Assembly: GCA_946902985.2 (NCBI GenBank)
Contig: OX336391.1
Coordinates: forward strand, 142,603,074-142,667,073
Length of the DNA stretch: 64,000 nucleotides
Source of the DNA: Meconema thalassinum
Taxonomy: Eukaryota; Arthropoda; Insecta; Orthoptera; Tettigoniidae
Reading direction: 5' to 3'
The position numbers and the translations under genes are program-made. Positions 63,812 through 64,000 of the stretch are shown here, piece by piece. Numbering within the stretch: the first letter of the stretch is position 1; the number at the start of each line of letters is the position of its first letter. The notes beneath the pieces were generated by a model that had not been told where the DNA came from, searched no databases, and saw only the letters and a program-made list of their open reading frames with translations.

Positions 63812-64000
63812 GCGATGCTGAAAATGTCCTCCCTCTCTTATAACACACATCTGACATTTTCTGATGAAAGAATGTCTGTCAACTCATTTATTATTTACGG
63901 AGCCTGTTTCCTTGAATCGTTAGCGAGCCTCCTAATTGTACTGGCATTATGCACAGGTCTTCCTGGAAACTTGATTCGAAATCTTCATTCTCGTTTCAGA
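63812..64000. other. Unassigned window end
   Basis: Nothing recognised in the last ~190 bases. Confidence 0.3.

Overview
This 64 kb window looks like a transposable-element-rich intergenic or intronic stretch of a large animal genome, most likely an arthropod and probably an insect. The grounds are tRNA-headed SINEs, Helitron and Helentron-like elements, Tc1/mariner and hAT elements, several LINE remnants and a Ty3/Gypsy element, all interleaved. No bacterial operons, CRISPR arrays or rRNA/tRNA genes were found. I could not identify a confident host gene; one exon-like reading frame near 24.4-24.7 kb is the best candidate.

Left third. Positions 1-12265 are one young Ty3/Gypsy-type LTR retrotransposon. 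Its very long LTRs (about 2.72 kb) differ at only about four positions. Gag has an expanded coiled-coil N-terminus and no zinc knuckle. A 19-A run sits at the gag-pol overlap, exactly where a -1 shift is needed. Pol runs protease, reverse transcriptase, RNase H, integrase and is broken once, at a run of eight T. The element sits in the 3' end of an older LINE, whose last ~90 codons and microsatellite tail follow it.

Middle (12.3-50 kb). This part is a mosaic of at least five tRNA-derived SINE families (called A to E here), many with visible target-site duplications; three hAT-type elements (two with perfect 8-bp duplications); a short Helitron split by a Helentron-like element; a complete DD41D IS630/Tc1/mariner element with long inverted repeats (34866-36538); three internally deleted or scrambled mariners; LINE remnants on both strands; and a 1.2 kb near-perfect foldback (46851-48030).

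Right part (50-64 kb). This holds a 3 kb inverted-arm element containing a 293-bp tandem array, a Penelope-like fragment with a hammerhead-ribozyme motif, and a nest of five insertions: SINE-A, then another SINE-A, then a Helentron-like element, which holds a LINE fragment and an intact Tc1 element with DD34E transposase (60679-62143).

The most unusual signals are these. (1) A six-base insertion turns TA into TAGGCCTA at places where related copies or conserved protein motifs show the uninserted state. (2) Three diverged Helentron-like families share a ~146-bp internal period and end arms that co-vary. (3) Hammerhead motifs occur in Penelope-like debris. (4) Several SINE families with different heads share one 3' domain.
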